From Nemertoderma westbladi (taxonomy: Eukaryota; Xenacoelomorpha; Nemertodermatida; Nemertodermatidae): a DNA stretch of 32,538 nucleotides. The position numbers and the translations under genes were made by a program. The stretch covers positions 1 through 32,538 of the forward strand of contig JAUCBJ010003310.1 of NCBI GenBank assembly GCA_032718475.1, written 5' to 3'. The notes below the pieces were generated by a model. It was not told the origin of the DNA. It did not search any database and saw only the letters and a program-made list of their open reading frames with translations. Shown here piece after piece: positions 9,603 through 17,959 of the stretch; within the stretch, counting starts at the first letter, position 1, and each line of letters starts with the position of its first letter.

Positions 9603-11525
9603 CTATTGCCAAATTAAGAACCAAAAGATTTGCCACTGAGGGTAGAGAATTATACAGGCCAGACCGTAGAGCCACATTCCCAACGTGTACTCCCCGACAA
9701 TCCCGAGATACAGACAATCACGCGCGTTCGTTAGCACTGAGAGCAGCCCCGTGTGGGTTACACCAAGAACCCAAGTGCTGTACGCGTACGTGAGGAAGGT
9801 TAACATCACAGGTGGCGAAGTCGCTAGGAGCATTAAAGCTGATACAACCTTCTTCGCCAATACGGGACCGCAAGGTTGGGCCACTGTGGCTACTGTAGAT
9901 GTAGTTACAGCCAATACGAACGCTAAAGAGAAATTTAACATACTCAATGAGAACAGCGTCAAGGAGTAGAACAATAACGCGAAGCATTTAACTAGTCGCC
10001 AATCCAAGTCGGGGTTGGGTCTAAGCAATGGAGTCGCTACTACTGACACAGAGAATGCAGTGAGGAAGGGGATTAACATGGCGTCCTCATTCGCTATTCC
10101 GTAGTTACTATGGATGTATGCGACCACATAAGGGGTCATTAGGTAGACGGCTAGACCTAGAGCATGTGGGAGCAGGAATACACTGCCTAGGGGAGTTAGA
10201 TTTGGGAGCGGGTGCCAACGGGAGAGGGGCTGGATGGGAGCGGGTTTACCTCCCCCCGAGGTGCCGGGTGTCTGCTCGTCGGACCCACGACGATCTGAAT
10301 CGCCGCTAAGAGGCGCTGCTGGAGACGAGGAAACCGCGAGCCACAGACAGATAAGTCGCAGCAGAGGGGCCGCCATAATCACACTAAACGGGGGCAAATA
10401 CAAACCGATACTGATGTAAGAATCCGAGGAAGTTAGAATATAGAAGAAATAACTTTGGTGAAATCGTTCCAACAGGTTGTTAAAACTCCTTAGGACTCCT
10501 TCCACAGCCAATGCGATCATATTGTTATCCTTTGAAGAATAACCCGGAACACCGACTAGACTTATGGCTTCGATGTGATATGCAGGGAATACGGAATGTA
10601 GTCCGTTAGGAGAGCACTTCGCTTGCTCCGCTACACCGCGTAATGAGCTCTCCAACATGTGTAGGAATCGGTCTGGGAAAACAGGGAGTGCGTGCGGCGG
10701 GTTGGCCAGCCCGTGTAGGAGCACAGGGAATCCGAGACGTCTTCCGACCCAGGAGACCGCGTTCACGAGGTCCAGGTTGCATTGCTGGCCGTTGACACCC
10801 TCGTAACGGACTTCCACCGCACCTGTGGCGGCGCCCTCAACTCGCAACGCCACCGCCGCCTGTATTGAGCCGCCACTAGCTGGGAGTGGCGCGGTCGCTA
10901 TACTCCCTTCGTGTATGCCGTGGTAAGCTCGCAACCAGGCCTCCACCCCTTCGGGACCTCCAGTGGTCAGCAACACGAGGATATCCTTAGACCAATACTT
11001 CTTGCCTCTGAAGTAGTTGGATAAAGATAGAATAGTTGAGAGGGTGTAAGGAGTAGCTGGGTCCTTTGGGTCTATAGATGCTAGGAGAACTAGGGCCTCT
11101 GTGTTCGATCCTCTAGGGGCACGGATTATCCCGTAAATATTACTCCTCTTTTCACCCCCCTTGCCACCCACTCCTGCCTCCGCATACGGGTGGTTTATCG
11201 TGTAGTTTTGTACGTAAACCTCGAGGCCTATTTTCCGAAGTTTATTCTCGACTTCGCTGAATGGGATATCGTGAAGGACTTCCACCATTGTCTGGAAGAC
11301 CTGAGGGCCCCGATTTGGGTCTTCCTCGTGGACGTATTCGCTGCGAACCATCCCGGGTTGGAGCGCGTTCTCGGACAAGTAGGTTCGCTCTTCCAACGAT
11401 ATGTGTGATAAAGCAACGAACCAGGCTACTCCCAGAAGCGGGAGAAGTCTGCTTATTTTGGCGTCTACACGAGGGATTACATGACCGAAAGCATTGCGGG
11501 TATTTGGATCAGTTAATAGACCCAT
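9603..11525 (-). CDS. GPAA1: GPI-anchor transamidase component GPAA1 (GAA1)
   Basis: This is a full-length 640-residue intronless frame; the vertebrate protein is about 620 residues. It opens MGLLTDP like the vertebrate MGLLSDP start. A first membrane segment at about 27-42 is followed by RTYLSENAL. The lumenal M28-peptidase-like domain (about 95-350) includes GLEVYVQNYT, NIYGIIRAPRGSNTEALVL, YWSKDILVL, EAWLRAYH, SIQAAVAL and GVNGQQCNLDL. Then comes LLERFHQSYFFYI ... ISIGLYLP, the conserved entry to the multi-span C-terminal half, with membrane segments to the end at WFLIWQ. GPAA1 is a subunit of the ER transamidase that joins proteins to GPI anchors and helps hold the GPI substrate. The ATG at 11525 matches the family start. 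Residues 398-440 form a low-complexity loop. The coding DNA is about half GC, well above its flanks. Confidence 0.96.
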   Translation of the reverse strand: MGLLTDPNTRNAFGHVIPRVDAKISRLLPLLGVAWFVALSHISLEERTYLSENALQPGMVRSEYVHEEDPNRGPQVFQTMVEVLHDIPFSEVENKLRKIGLEVYVQNYTINHPYAEAGVGGKGGEKRSNIYGIIRAPRGSNTEALVLLASIDPKDPATPYTLSTILSLSNYFRGKKYWSKDILVLLTTGGPEGVEAWLRAYHGIHEGSIATAPLPASGGSIQAAVALRVEGAATGAVEVRYEGVNGQQCNLDLVNAVSWVGRRLGFPVLLHGLANPPHALPVFPDRFLHMLESSLRGVAEQAKCSPNGLHSVFPAYHIEAISLVGVPGYSSKDNNMIALAVEGVLRSFNNLLERFHQSYFFYILTSSDSYISIGLYLPPFSVIMAAPLLRLICLWLAVSSSPAAPLSGDSDRRGSDEQTPGTSGGGKPAPIQPLSRWHPLPNLTPLGSVFLLPHALGLAVYLMTPYVVAYIHSNYGIANEDAMLIPFLTAFSVSVVATPLLRPNPDLDWRLVKCFALLFYSLTLFSLSMLNFSLAFVLAVTTSTVATVAQPCGPVLAKKVVSALMLLATSPPVMLTFLTYAYSTWVLGVTHTGLLSVLTNARDCLYLGIVGEYTLGMWLYGLACIILYPQWQIFWFLIWQ

Positions 11526-11915
11526 AGTTCAGTATAGTTTACAGGTTTAGGAGTTTACAGGTATAGCTGTTTAGGTCTATATCGCTATCGCAATCTGGGA
11601 ATTTACTTCTACCAGTACAGTACAAGAGCAAATAGGTTAGGCCCGTCAGCCCGTTAGGGTATATTAAATACCGTATATCCCGCAAAGCCGCAACTGGGCA
11701 ATTCCACGAAAAGGGCACCCCCAACCAAACTTTGAAATGATTTAACTACACATATGATGGGTGTTAAAGTAATCCAGATATCCCACATTGTTGGAAAAAC
11801 ACACACTGACCCCAATATATTTATGTGACTTCAAAAAAAATTAGGACTGAATATGAAGTAAATATATTCAATAAATCATGTAGAAAATTCATTCAAATAT
11901 TATTGCAATTATCTA
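11526..11915. other. 5' flank of GPAA1, no other gene seen
   Basis: This should contain the GPAA1 promoter and 5' untranslated region. No TATA box or initiator stands out clearly. Small frames at 11539-11724 and 11825-12016 have no recognisable content. Confidence 0.4.
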
Positions 11916-11917
11916 CA

Positions 11918-12230
11918 CCTCATGGGGACAAAGAAAAATATAATAACCAATTACTGACAGAAAAACTAATGGAGTTACAGTGTCAGAGATTTGGAGATTT
12001 CATATATAGGGTATAATGTTCTACTATGCAGTTGTAATAGACCAAGTCAAAAATTACGTCCGTTACGGAAAAAGGAAAAAATTTTTAAATACAGGAGGAA
12101 GGGGTGATGTATTAAACTCATCACTTTCAGTGCAAAGCAGATTTATTGTCTAGTAACTTGAGACAAAAAACTAACATCAATGCAGCATGTCTTTGTTGTG
12201 TATTTATCGTAACGGACGTAATTTGTGTAG
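11918..12230 (+). repeat. Direct repeat copy A (about 310 bp)
   Basis: It matches 12620-12940 at roughly 80%, including TTACTGACAGAAAAACTAAT, TGTTCTACTATGCAGTTGTA, ATAGACCAAGTC, GGGGTGATGTATTAAACTC and AACTTGAGACAAAAAA. It carries TTACGTCCGTTAC at 12054-12066 and the inverted word at 12209-12221, about 155 bp apart. Confidence 0.85.
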
Positions 12231-13645
12231 AATTATGTTTAAGCGAGGAAATTGATACAATGACAATTACCGGTCCTGTGGTGTTTTTAGGCATTATTGA
12301 GGACTGTGGAATATAAATTAAATGAATCAGAACATAAATAACAATAATTAATGGCAAGAATTTGGGATAAAAATTGTAAGTATTGCAATAATTTTAGTTT
12401 CCCGAGACAGGTTGATCTTTGTTTAAGTTTTCTGTGATTCAAACCCTTAACATTGTATCCTCTCATTTCTGTACTCCCGTTGGACCTGCTTTCCACCATA
12501 TAAATGTTACCAATAGCAATAAATTTAATATATTGGGCTTATCATTAAACAAAAACCATGACTAAAATTGGAAGTATTTCATAAAATAGGTACCAGTGGT
12601 TGGTTATAGAGCAGTAACCATCTAATGGGGAGAATGAATTAATATAATACCAAATTACTGACAGAAAAACTAATAGACTACTTTGGTGACTTCAAATATA
12701 GGGTATCATGTTCTACTATGCAGTTGTAATAGACCAAGTCTAAAATTACGTCCGTTACAGAAAAAGGTTAAAAATATTAAAATACAGGAGTAAGGGGTGA
12801 TGTATTAAACTCCTTGCTTCAGTGCAAAGCAGACTTATTGTCTATACTTATTGTCTTGTAACTTGAGACAAAAAATTAATATCATTGCAGTAAGTCTTTG
12901 CGGTGTATTTTCTCGTAACGTAACTGACGTAACTGGTTAGTTATAGAGCAGTGACCATCTCCTACACTCTGCAAACAGCGCTACAGCCCTGTAATTTCTC
13001 CAATTATGTTGGTTGCGGTTTGTTTTTGGCTACTAACAGCCTAACCTGAAGGATTGGCTACTTATATTGTGTTACTGATAGTAAGACTGCCTTATGCCAA
13101 AATTTAGCTCTTCTGCACCTCTACACTTCTTTTTATCCAAAATACTATATTAAAAAATATTCAGTGTGACTTAAGTAGTGAATTTGCACACTTGTTTAGT
13201 TGAAAACATCAATTTACACGCAATGTAAAGTAACACCATGTAATATAATTGCACAGTTACGTCCGTTACAGGAGATGGTTACGTCCGTTACGAAAATCAA
13301 GTGCAACCTGTATGAAAATCAGTTGTCAGTAGCCCTAAATTGTTTTATTGATATGTTCGGCATCTATTCTGCAATCATTACTAAGAAGGGTTTGTCAGAA
13401 CATTGCTTCAATTCGCACGAATATTGATGAGAACATGGCTACCTCAGAAATTCAATTTTGTGCGATTACGTCCGTTACAGGTGTATTAGCTTGCCCTATA
13501 AGCCCATGCAATTATTTAATAATAATCTGGGGTATTTACATTATAGTACCAGTGGTCCAGCAACACCACACAAAATATTTATAAAAAACACTCAGTGCTG
13601 TTCGCAGTGGAGGCCTTTAAACTCTGTGATAGTTACGTCCGTTAC
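12054..13645. repeat. Seven copies of TTACGTCCGTTAC between GPAA1 and POLR2K
   Basis: Exact copies lie at 12054-12066, 12746-12758, 13257-13269, 13279-13291, 13466-13478 and 13633-13645, and inverted at 12209-12221. Only the first two and the inverted one lie in the duplicated units; the rest sit in otherwise dissimilar sequence. The word joins a TTACGT half-site (CREB/ATF-like) to CCGTTA (which fits the Myb consensus CNGTTR). Binding is inference only. Confidence 0.8.
12597..12957 (+). repeat. Direct repeat copy B plus start of a third copy
   Basis: It matches copy A from 12620. The lead-in GGTTATAGAGCAGTAACCAT (about 12602-12621) recurs as GTTATAGAGCAGTGACCAT near 12937-12955, so a further truncated unit follows directly. 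TTACGTCCGTTAC occurs at 12746-12758. The inverted partner near 12915 is degenerate (CGTAACGTAACTGACGTAAC). Confidence 0.8.
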
Positions 13646-13908
13646 CGTCACACCGTGGAATTGCCCAATTATGAATTAGGTACTACCACCGGAATTAAAT
13701 TACTACCGGTATACTGTCACTGTCAGACTGCAGGACTGTACAGCTGTAGGCCAAATGTGAAATTAATATTATGAGTTCAGGAGTTTGATTTCGAGGAAGA
13801 TAGGGCGAAACAAAACAGGACCGTACTGCCGTATGACACTGAAATTGCTGAAATAGTTTCTTGTTTTCAGACAGGTACCGGTACCGGTAGACTAATATTG
13901 CACAACAG

Positions 13909-14094
13909 CTAACGGGCGTCGAATACAATAACTCGCTTGGTACGTTTCTTGTACATAATTCTATATCCGCATTCTCTGCAACGTATGGGATCTCTTGGCC
14001 GTATTTCGTTATCGGTATGACACTCGCCACATATGTATATCATAGCCTGGCGCTTTGATTGCTCATTGGTATTCTGTTCAGTCTCTTTATCCAT
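13909..14094 (-). CDS. POLR2K: RNA polymerase I/II/III shared subunit RPABC4 (RPB12)
   Basis: The 61-residue protein starts at the ATG at 14094. The frame is open for 24 residues further upstream, but that part has no family likeness. From [20 protein letters not shown] to the final VIFDAR-type end (here VIVFDAR) it is almost identical to animal POLR2K. It has the two zinc-binding pairs CGEC and CREC, then [12 protein letters not shown]. The human protein is 58 residues, so the gene is complete. The product sits at the junction of the two largest subunits in all three nuclear polymerases and is needed for assembly. The gene has no intron here although vertebrate POLR2K does. A long-TIR transposon lies 161 bp upstream of the start codon. 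Confidence 0.97.
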   Translation of the reverse strand: MDKETEQNTNEQSKRQAMIYICGECHTDNEIRPRDPIRCRECGYRIMYKKRTKRVIVFDAR

Positions 14095-14513
14095 GATAAA
14101 CTGTGAACTAAACCAGAACCGGGAACTAGGCCTATACAGCTGTACAGATAGCCTACATTTGTACACAAGTTCAGAAACTCAATGTTAATTAACTAACTGA
14201 CTAACACTGTCTGACTGTCAGACTGTAGCACTCTGGGATTTTGGATTTAACTACGCCCTATACTGATAAGTCCCTAAAAGGTGCCACCCTGCTCCATAGC
14301 GCGGGAAATTCAAATGATTGAATGACATGTTTTTTGTACTGGAAAGGGTGGCAGATCAGATCTGCCACCTATATTTTGGCGGTAAATTCAAATCTGTTTT
14401 AACATTGAATACGTCATGAATAGAGTAAATACTAATGTAATTAATTGAATCAGAATAAATTATTTCTTATCGGTTTAACTCAATCATCCGTTATTGTTGT
14501 TGTTTTATCTATT

Positions 14514-14757
14514 CTGGGACTTAGAGCAGCACGTGAACAACTAAGCTGAATGGTTAACTAGTATGGGACTTCGAGCAGCACGTGAACAACTAAACTGGCT
14601 GGTTACCAAGTCTGGGACTTCGAGCAGCACGTGAACAACTAAGCTGACTGGTTAACTAGTCTGGGACTTCAAGCAGCACGTGAACAACTAAGCTGCACTG
14701 GTTAACTAGTCTGGGACTTCGAGCTGCACGTGAACAAACTAAGTTGATTGGTTAACT
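14514..14757 (+). repeat. 49-bp minisatellite, 5 units, each with a CACGTG E-box
   Basis: TGGGACTT starts units at 14515, 14564, 14613, 14662 and 14712 (spacing 49, 49, 49, 50). Each contains GCACGTGAACAA and a GGTTAAC-like end. It lies within the left arm of the Mutator-like element. Confidence 0.92.
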
Positions 14758-15130
14758 GCTAAACTGACTACTACAGTAAGAAGTTTACAGTACGAAGTCT
14801 ACTGCCCTAGCTCCTTGACCTTTTAGTACGTACCCACGTACATACTGCAGCACACTGTGCACAGTTTGTAATGGAAATATGATAATTCTGTAATTTGAAT
14901 CAACCGCCAAAAAATATAAATTCACAGCGCCTATCTATCATCTATCTACTTAAAATCTACTTTTAATATACTAGGTACAAGTGTATAATTGTTATAATTA
15001 TAATGTTCTGATGTAATTATAACTGATACAAGCAAATAATAAATGTTCTTTACATTTTACTGATAGAAGTTAAGCCAAATCCCCCGACCCCCCCCCCCCC
15101 CCCCCCCCTCCTCAATTTTCAATTTTGCCC

Positions 15131-15300
15131 GAAGTCCCAGACTATTTAACCAGTCAGCTTAGTTGTTCACGTGCTGCTCGAACTGTCGAAGTCCCAGACT
15201 ATTTAACCAGTCAGCTTAGTTGTTCACGTGCTGCTCGAAGTCCCAGACTAGTTAACCAGTCAGCTTAGTTGTTCACGTGCTGCTCGAAGTCCCAGACTAG
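15131..15300 (-). repeat. Inverted counterpart of the 49-bp minisatellite, 3 full units
   Basis: GTCCCAG boundaries lie at 15134, 15191, 15240 and 15289, enclosing three units in the opposite orientation to 14514-14757. Each carries TTGTTCACGTGCTGCTCGA. The 57-bp first spacing reflects a small insertion. A 21-bp poly(C) tract (15088-15108) precedes it. Confidence 0.9.
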
Positions 15301-15554
15301 ATAAAACAACAACAATAACGGATGAGTGCAGTTAAACCGATAAGAAATAATTTATTCTGATTCAATGAATTACATTCGTCTTACTCATCTATTCATGTAT
15401 TCAATGTTAAAACAGATTTGAATTTACCACCAAAATATAGGTGGCAGATCTGATCTGCCACCGCTTCCACTACAAATTACATGTCTTTCAATCATTTGAA
15501 TTTCCCGCGCTATGGAGAAGGGTGGCACCTTTTAGGGACTTGTCCCTATACTGC

Positions 15555-15960
15555 CTATAACAGTATATAGGCCTAATCCAGTAATCTGTAATAGGGTGTA
15601 CAGGTGTAATACTGACTAGTCCTACAGAATACCTGAATACAATACTGCAATACTGCAATAATAAAATACTGAAATAGGCCTACTCCAGTACTCAGTTACT
15701 GCTACACGTTCAGACGTTGCACGTTGTTAAGACTACAGTAGGCGGGGGCTACATTGATTTCATTGCCGTTTCTTTCAGTCTTACTCTTAATTGATAATTC
15801 TTAGCAAGCAAAAAATGATAATTATAAAATGCAGAAATGCCAGGGGAATATCAATATAAACAACATCGCCGATCTAACAAGCTGGTATAAATATAATAAA
15901 ATAATATAATTAAATCTACTGTATCTTATTACCTAGGCATTAAAGCCTTAGTCTTTTTTC
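15555..15960. other. Intergenic, no gene seen
   Basis: It is rich in TACTG/ACAGTA and TAGGCCTA words, with near-tandem AATACTGCAATACTGCAATA at about 15640-15660. No coding frame is supported. Confidence 0.5.
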
Positions 15961-15964
15961 TGGC

Positions 15965-16192
15965 TATCGTTCATATGCGTACCTCTGGCAAAAGAAGCAG
16001 GTTACAGTGGTGGTGTTTTCTAACCAAAACAATAAACTAATCTCCATTACTTAATTAACGGAAAGGAGCAGGTTACAGTGGTGGGCTTTTCTAACCAAAA
16101 CAATAAACAATATCTCAATAACATAGGGTATTTCATACTTATAATCTTATTTTTGCAATACGAAAATACCAGAGGTACGCATATGAACTATA
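15965..16192. mobile_element. Small MITE, 228 bp, carrying two copies of the dispersed repeat core
   Basis: The left end TATCGTTCATATGCGTACCT (continuing CTGG) at 15965-15988 is the inverted copy of 16169-16192, with one mismatch. Flanks CTTTTTTCT and CTTTTTTTCT may be the target duplication. Inside are two head-to-tail copies of the GGTTACAG...ACCAAAACAATAAAC repeat (15994-16037 and 16061-16108). Confidence 0.7.
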
Positions 16193-16205
16193 ACTTTTTT
16201 TCTTA

Positions 16206-16900
16206 GTGGAGGGAGTTAGACCATACAAGCAAACCCTTATTTTAGATGATTATATAATGAACAACTCCCTTAAGACGGCGTGTCGGCAAATACGAAAACT
16301 TTGCCAACTTTGCGTTCGACTCTTAGTCCATGCGAAGTTCATCACAAAGCTTGCCGGGTATGGGATATGTGGGAAGATGATCACTTGGATAAAGGCCTTT
16401 CTCTCAAATCGTAAATAGCCAATACTACAGCAGTAGTGGCCCATGTGTGAAGAATACCAGACTTTATGCCATTATATTTCACTTTGCAGTGAAATATCAT
16501 GATATAATTTAATTTCATGTGAAGAATAACAGGGTTTTAAGAAAAAAAGGTTACAGAAGGGCTGAATTTAACCAAAACAATAAACGAATTTAAAAAAAAA
16601 AAACACGAACGAAACAAAAAAAAAACAATTTTTTTTACCAAAAAAAGGCTACAGAAGGGCTGAATTTAACCAAAACAATAAACGAATTAGTATGTGTAGG
16701 CCTACAGGTTATAAGACAGAAATAAGCGCTATAAAACATTTAATAAAGATAAATTTAAAAAAAATAAAAAATCTTCATATATAAAATTCCAATAAAAACA
16801 GACGGAAAAGTGAAATCCTGGTATTCTTCACATGGGCGGCAGTAGTAGTTATCAGTTGTCTCGGACGTGCCATTTGGAACCCCACAGGGGAGCGTAAAAT
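16206..16900 (+). pseudogene. LINE reverse transcriptase palm fragment, interrupted by a MITE
   Basis: Before the insertion, one frame reads NFANFAFDS (compare DFAKAFDSV of LINE RTs, with the catalytic Asp). A neighbouring frame continues HAKFITKLAGYGICGKMITW and then IKAFLSNRK. After the inserted MITE (16438-16838) the frame resumes with SVVSDVPFGTPQGSV, the RT motif usually seen as SGVPQGSVLGP. The order and spacing fit one RT domain once the insert is removed. A frame change near 16320 and stops make it inactive. The clade looks CR1/jockey-like and differs from the RTE-like LINE at 17539. Confidence 0.7.
16438..16838. mobile_element. MITE with 8-bp target duplication, 401 bp (hAT-type by TSD length)
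   Basis: The left end GGCCCATGTGTGAAGAATAC and the right end, which reads CGCCCATGTGAAGAATACCA when inverted, are terminal inverted repeats with a 2-bp indel. GCAGTAGT flanks both ends (16430-16437 and 16839-16846). The element separates two parts of one LINE RT frame, which proves insertion. Inside are two tandem copies (16549-16585, 16647-16683) of a variant of the dispersed repeat, beginning GGTTACAGAAGGGCTGAATT. Confidence 0.8.
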
Positions 16901-16904
16901 GATA

Positions 16905-17214
16905 CAGTATATATAAATATATTTCAGTGATTCTCACATTATTCTATTACAGTCCTGTTCCGGATAACCCGAAAATTCCAGAATCTTCTGGTGTTTTGTT
17001 GTAAAATTGATGTCTGTAATACTTTAGCAGCTGGTGATGAAGCATGCAACTGCTTTCGTTTCGGATGATGATGTTAATAAATTGACCAAATATATCAGTG
17101 TATAGAGGGGAAGACATCCCAGGACGTTGCACTTACGGGAGTCCAGTACTGTATAACATTCAAATTGTAAATAAATAGACAATGGGTCCGATAGACAATA
17201 GAACAAATAGACAA
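16905..17214. other. Intergenic, no gene seen
   Basis: The small antisense frames here show no family likeness. Bases 17160-17215 contain near-repeats of AATAGACAA. Confidence 0.4.
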
Positions 17215-17217
17215 AAT

Positions 17218-17330
17218 ATGTATAGATAGATAGATAGATAGATACTGTTTATTGTCAATTAAATTATTATCAAATATTATAGAAAGTAGCGCACATAAGA
17301 CCAAAGAAATTTAGAACATATATATATAAT
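17218..17330 (-). mobile_element. Probable LINE 3' end with (ATCT)n tail
   Basis: Read on the minus strand, TTAATTGACAATAAACAGTA runs into five ATCT units. A short A/T-rich 3' untranslated end containing AATAAA and closing in a tetranucleotide tail is typical of non-LTR elements. The 5' extent on the minus strand beyond 17330 is not clear. Confidence 0.4.
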
Positions 17331-17723
17331 CAAATTATTTTAGATGTATGTAAAGTAAATACAAAAGGATTTACAAGTGTACGCCAAGCAATAACTACTT
17401 CACAGAATGATAGAACAAAACAATATCTTTCGGGAAAAAAGAAAAATAATATCCGTCGCTATTATGTACAGTAGGCAGATCAATTACAGATGTTAAAAAG
17501 ATAAAAAATAATAATAATACGTGTACTGTGTACTGTATGGTCGGTCAGGTCAGGTATTCTAGGTCATTGATCAAGAAAACTTGCCACCTCCATGCAGCAT
17601 AAAGGAGGTGCCACCTGTAGCTGCATAGACCCTCTTACTAGGGCAAATCTGGTCCTGTAACTAGGACCCCCTTCGTTCTGGGATAAGGACGCCCTTGGTC
17701 CTGGATTAAGGACCCATATACTT

Positions 17724-17945
17724 GGCTGCAGGGGTATATGGCCTGACCAGGCAGATGGTGATCTACCAATGGCTGGTTAGGAGTAGAGTGTTCTCATGTC
17801 CACTCTGAGGGCACTTCACTGCGACCTGCACCTGGCAGCAAGGGTACAGGGCATGACCCAGCAGATGAGCTGCAACAGCCAATGGTGGGTCATGTACGCC
17901 AGAGTAGATATGGGTGATGGGCCTCATATCTGACTCCATTGCGAC
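17724..17945 (+). repeat. Two diverged tandem units in the LINE 5' region
   Basis: 17724-17825 and 17833-17945 align with gaps: GGGTATATGGCCTGACCAGG against GGGTACAGGGCATGACCCAG, then GCAGATG, CCAATGG.TGG, AGAGTAGA/AGAGT and a shared ACT.CACTGCGAC-like end. It looks like an old duplication of about 110 bp in the element's promoter/5' UTR. Confidence 0.65.
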
Positions 17946-17959
17946 ACCCACCCTGTGGA

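Larger units (their letters stand above)
14266..15543. mobile_element. Mutator-like long-TIR non-autonomous transposon, 1278 bp
   Basis: The termini are inverted copies: left ATAAGTCCCTAAAAGGTGCC, right the complement of ACAAGTCCCTAAAAGGTGCC. The inverted likeness continues for more than 240 bp through ATAGCGCGGGAAATTCAAAT, an internal hairpin GTGGCAGATC-A-GATCTGCCAC, and the tandem units described separately. The 10-bp direct repeat CCCTATACTG abuts both ends (14256-14265 and 15544-15553) as target duplication. Long TIRs with a 9-10 bp duplication are the signature of Mutator-like elements. No transposase frame is present. Its left end is 161 bp from the POLR2K start codon. Confidence 0.85.

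Noticed and set aside
14095-14166. Longer POLR2K start at 14166 (85 residues)
   Set aside because: The extra 24 residues do not resemble the family, whereas the start at 14094 gives the usual length and the MDK-type N-terminus.
14514-15300. Regularly spaced 49-bp units resembling a CRISPR array
   Set aside because: The units are contiguous with no unique spacers, occur in both orientations within transposon arms, and the genome is eukaryotic.
17939-17959. Extension of the LINE ORF to a TTG start at 17939
   Set aside because: TTG is not a usual start in animals; the first in-frame ATG is 17960, and the added seven residues have no family support.
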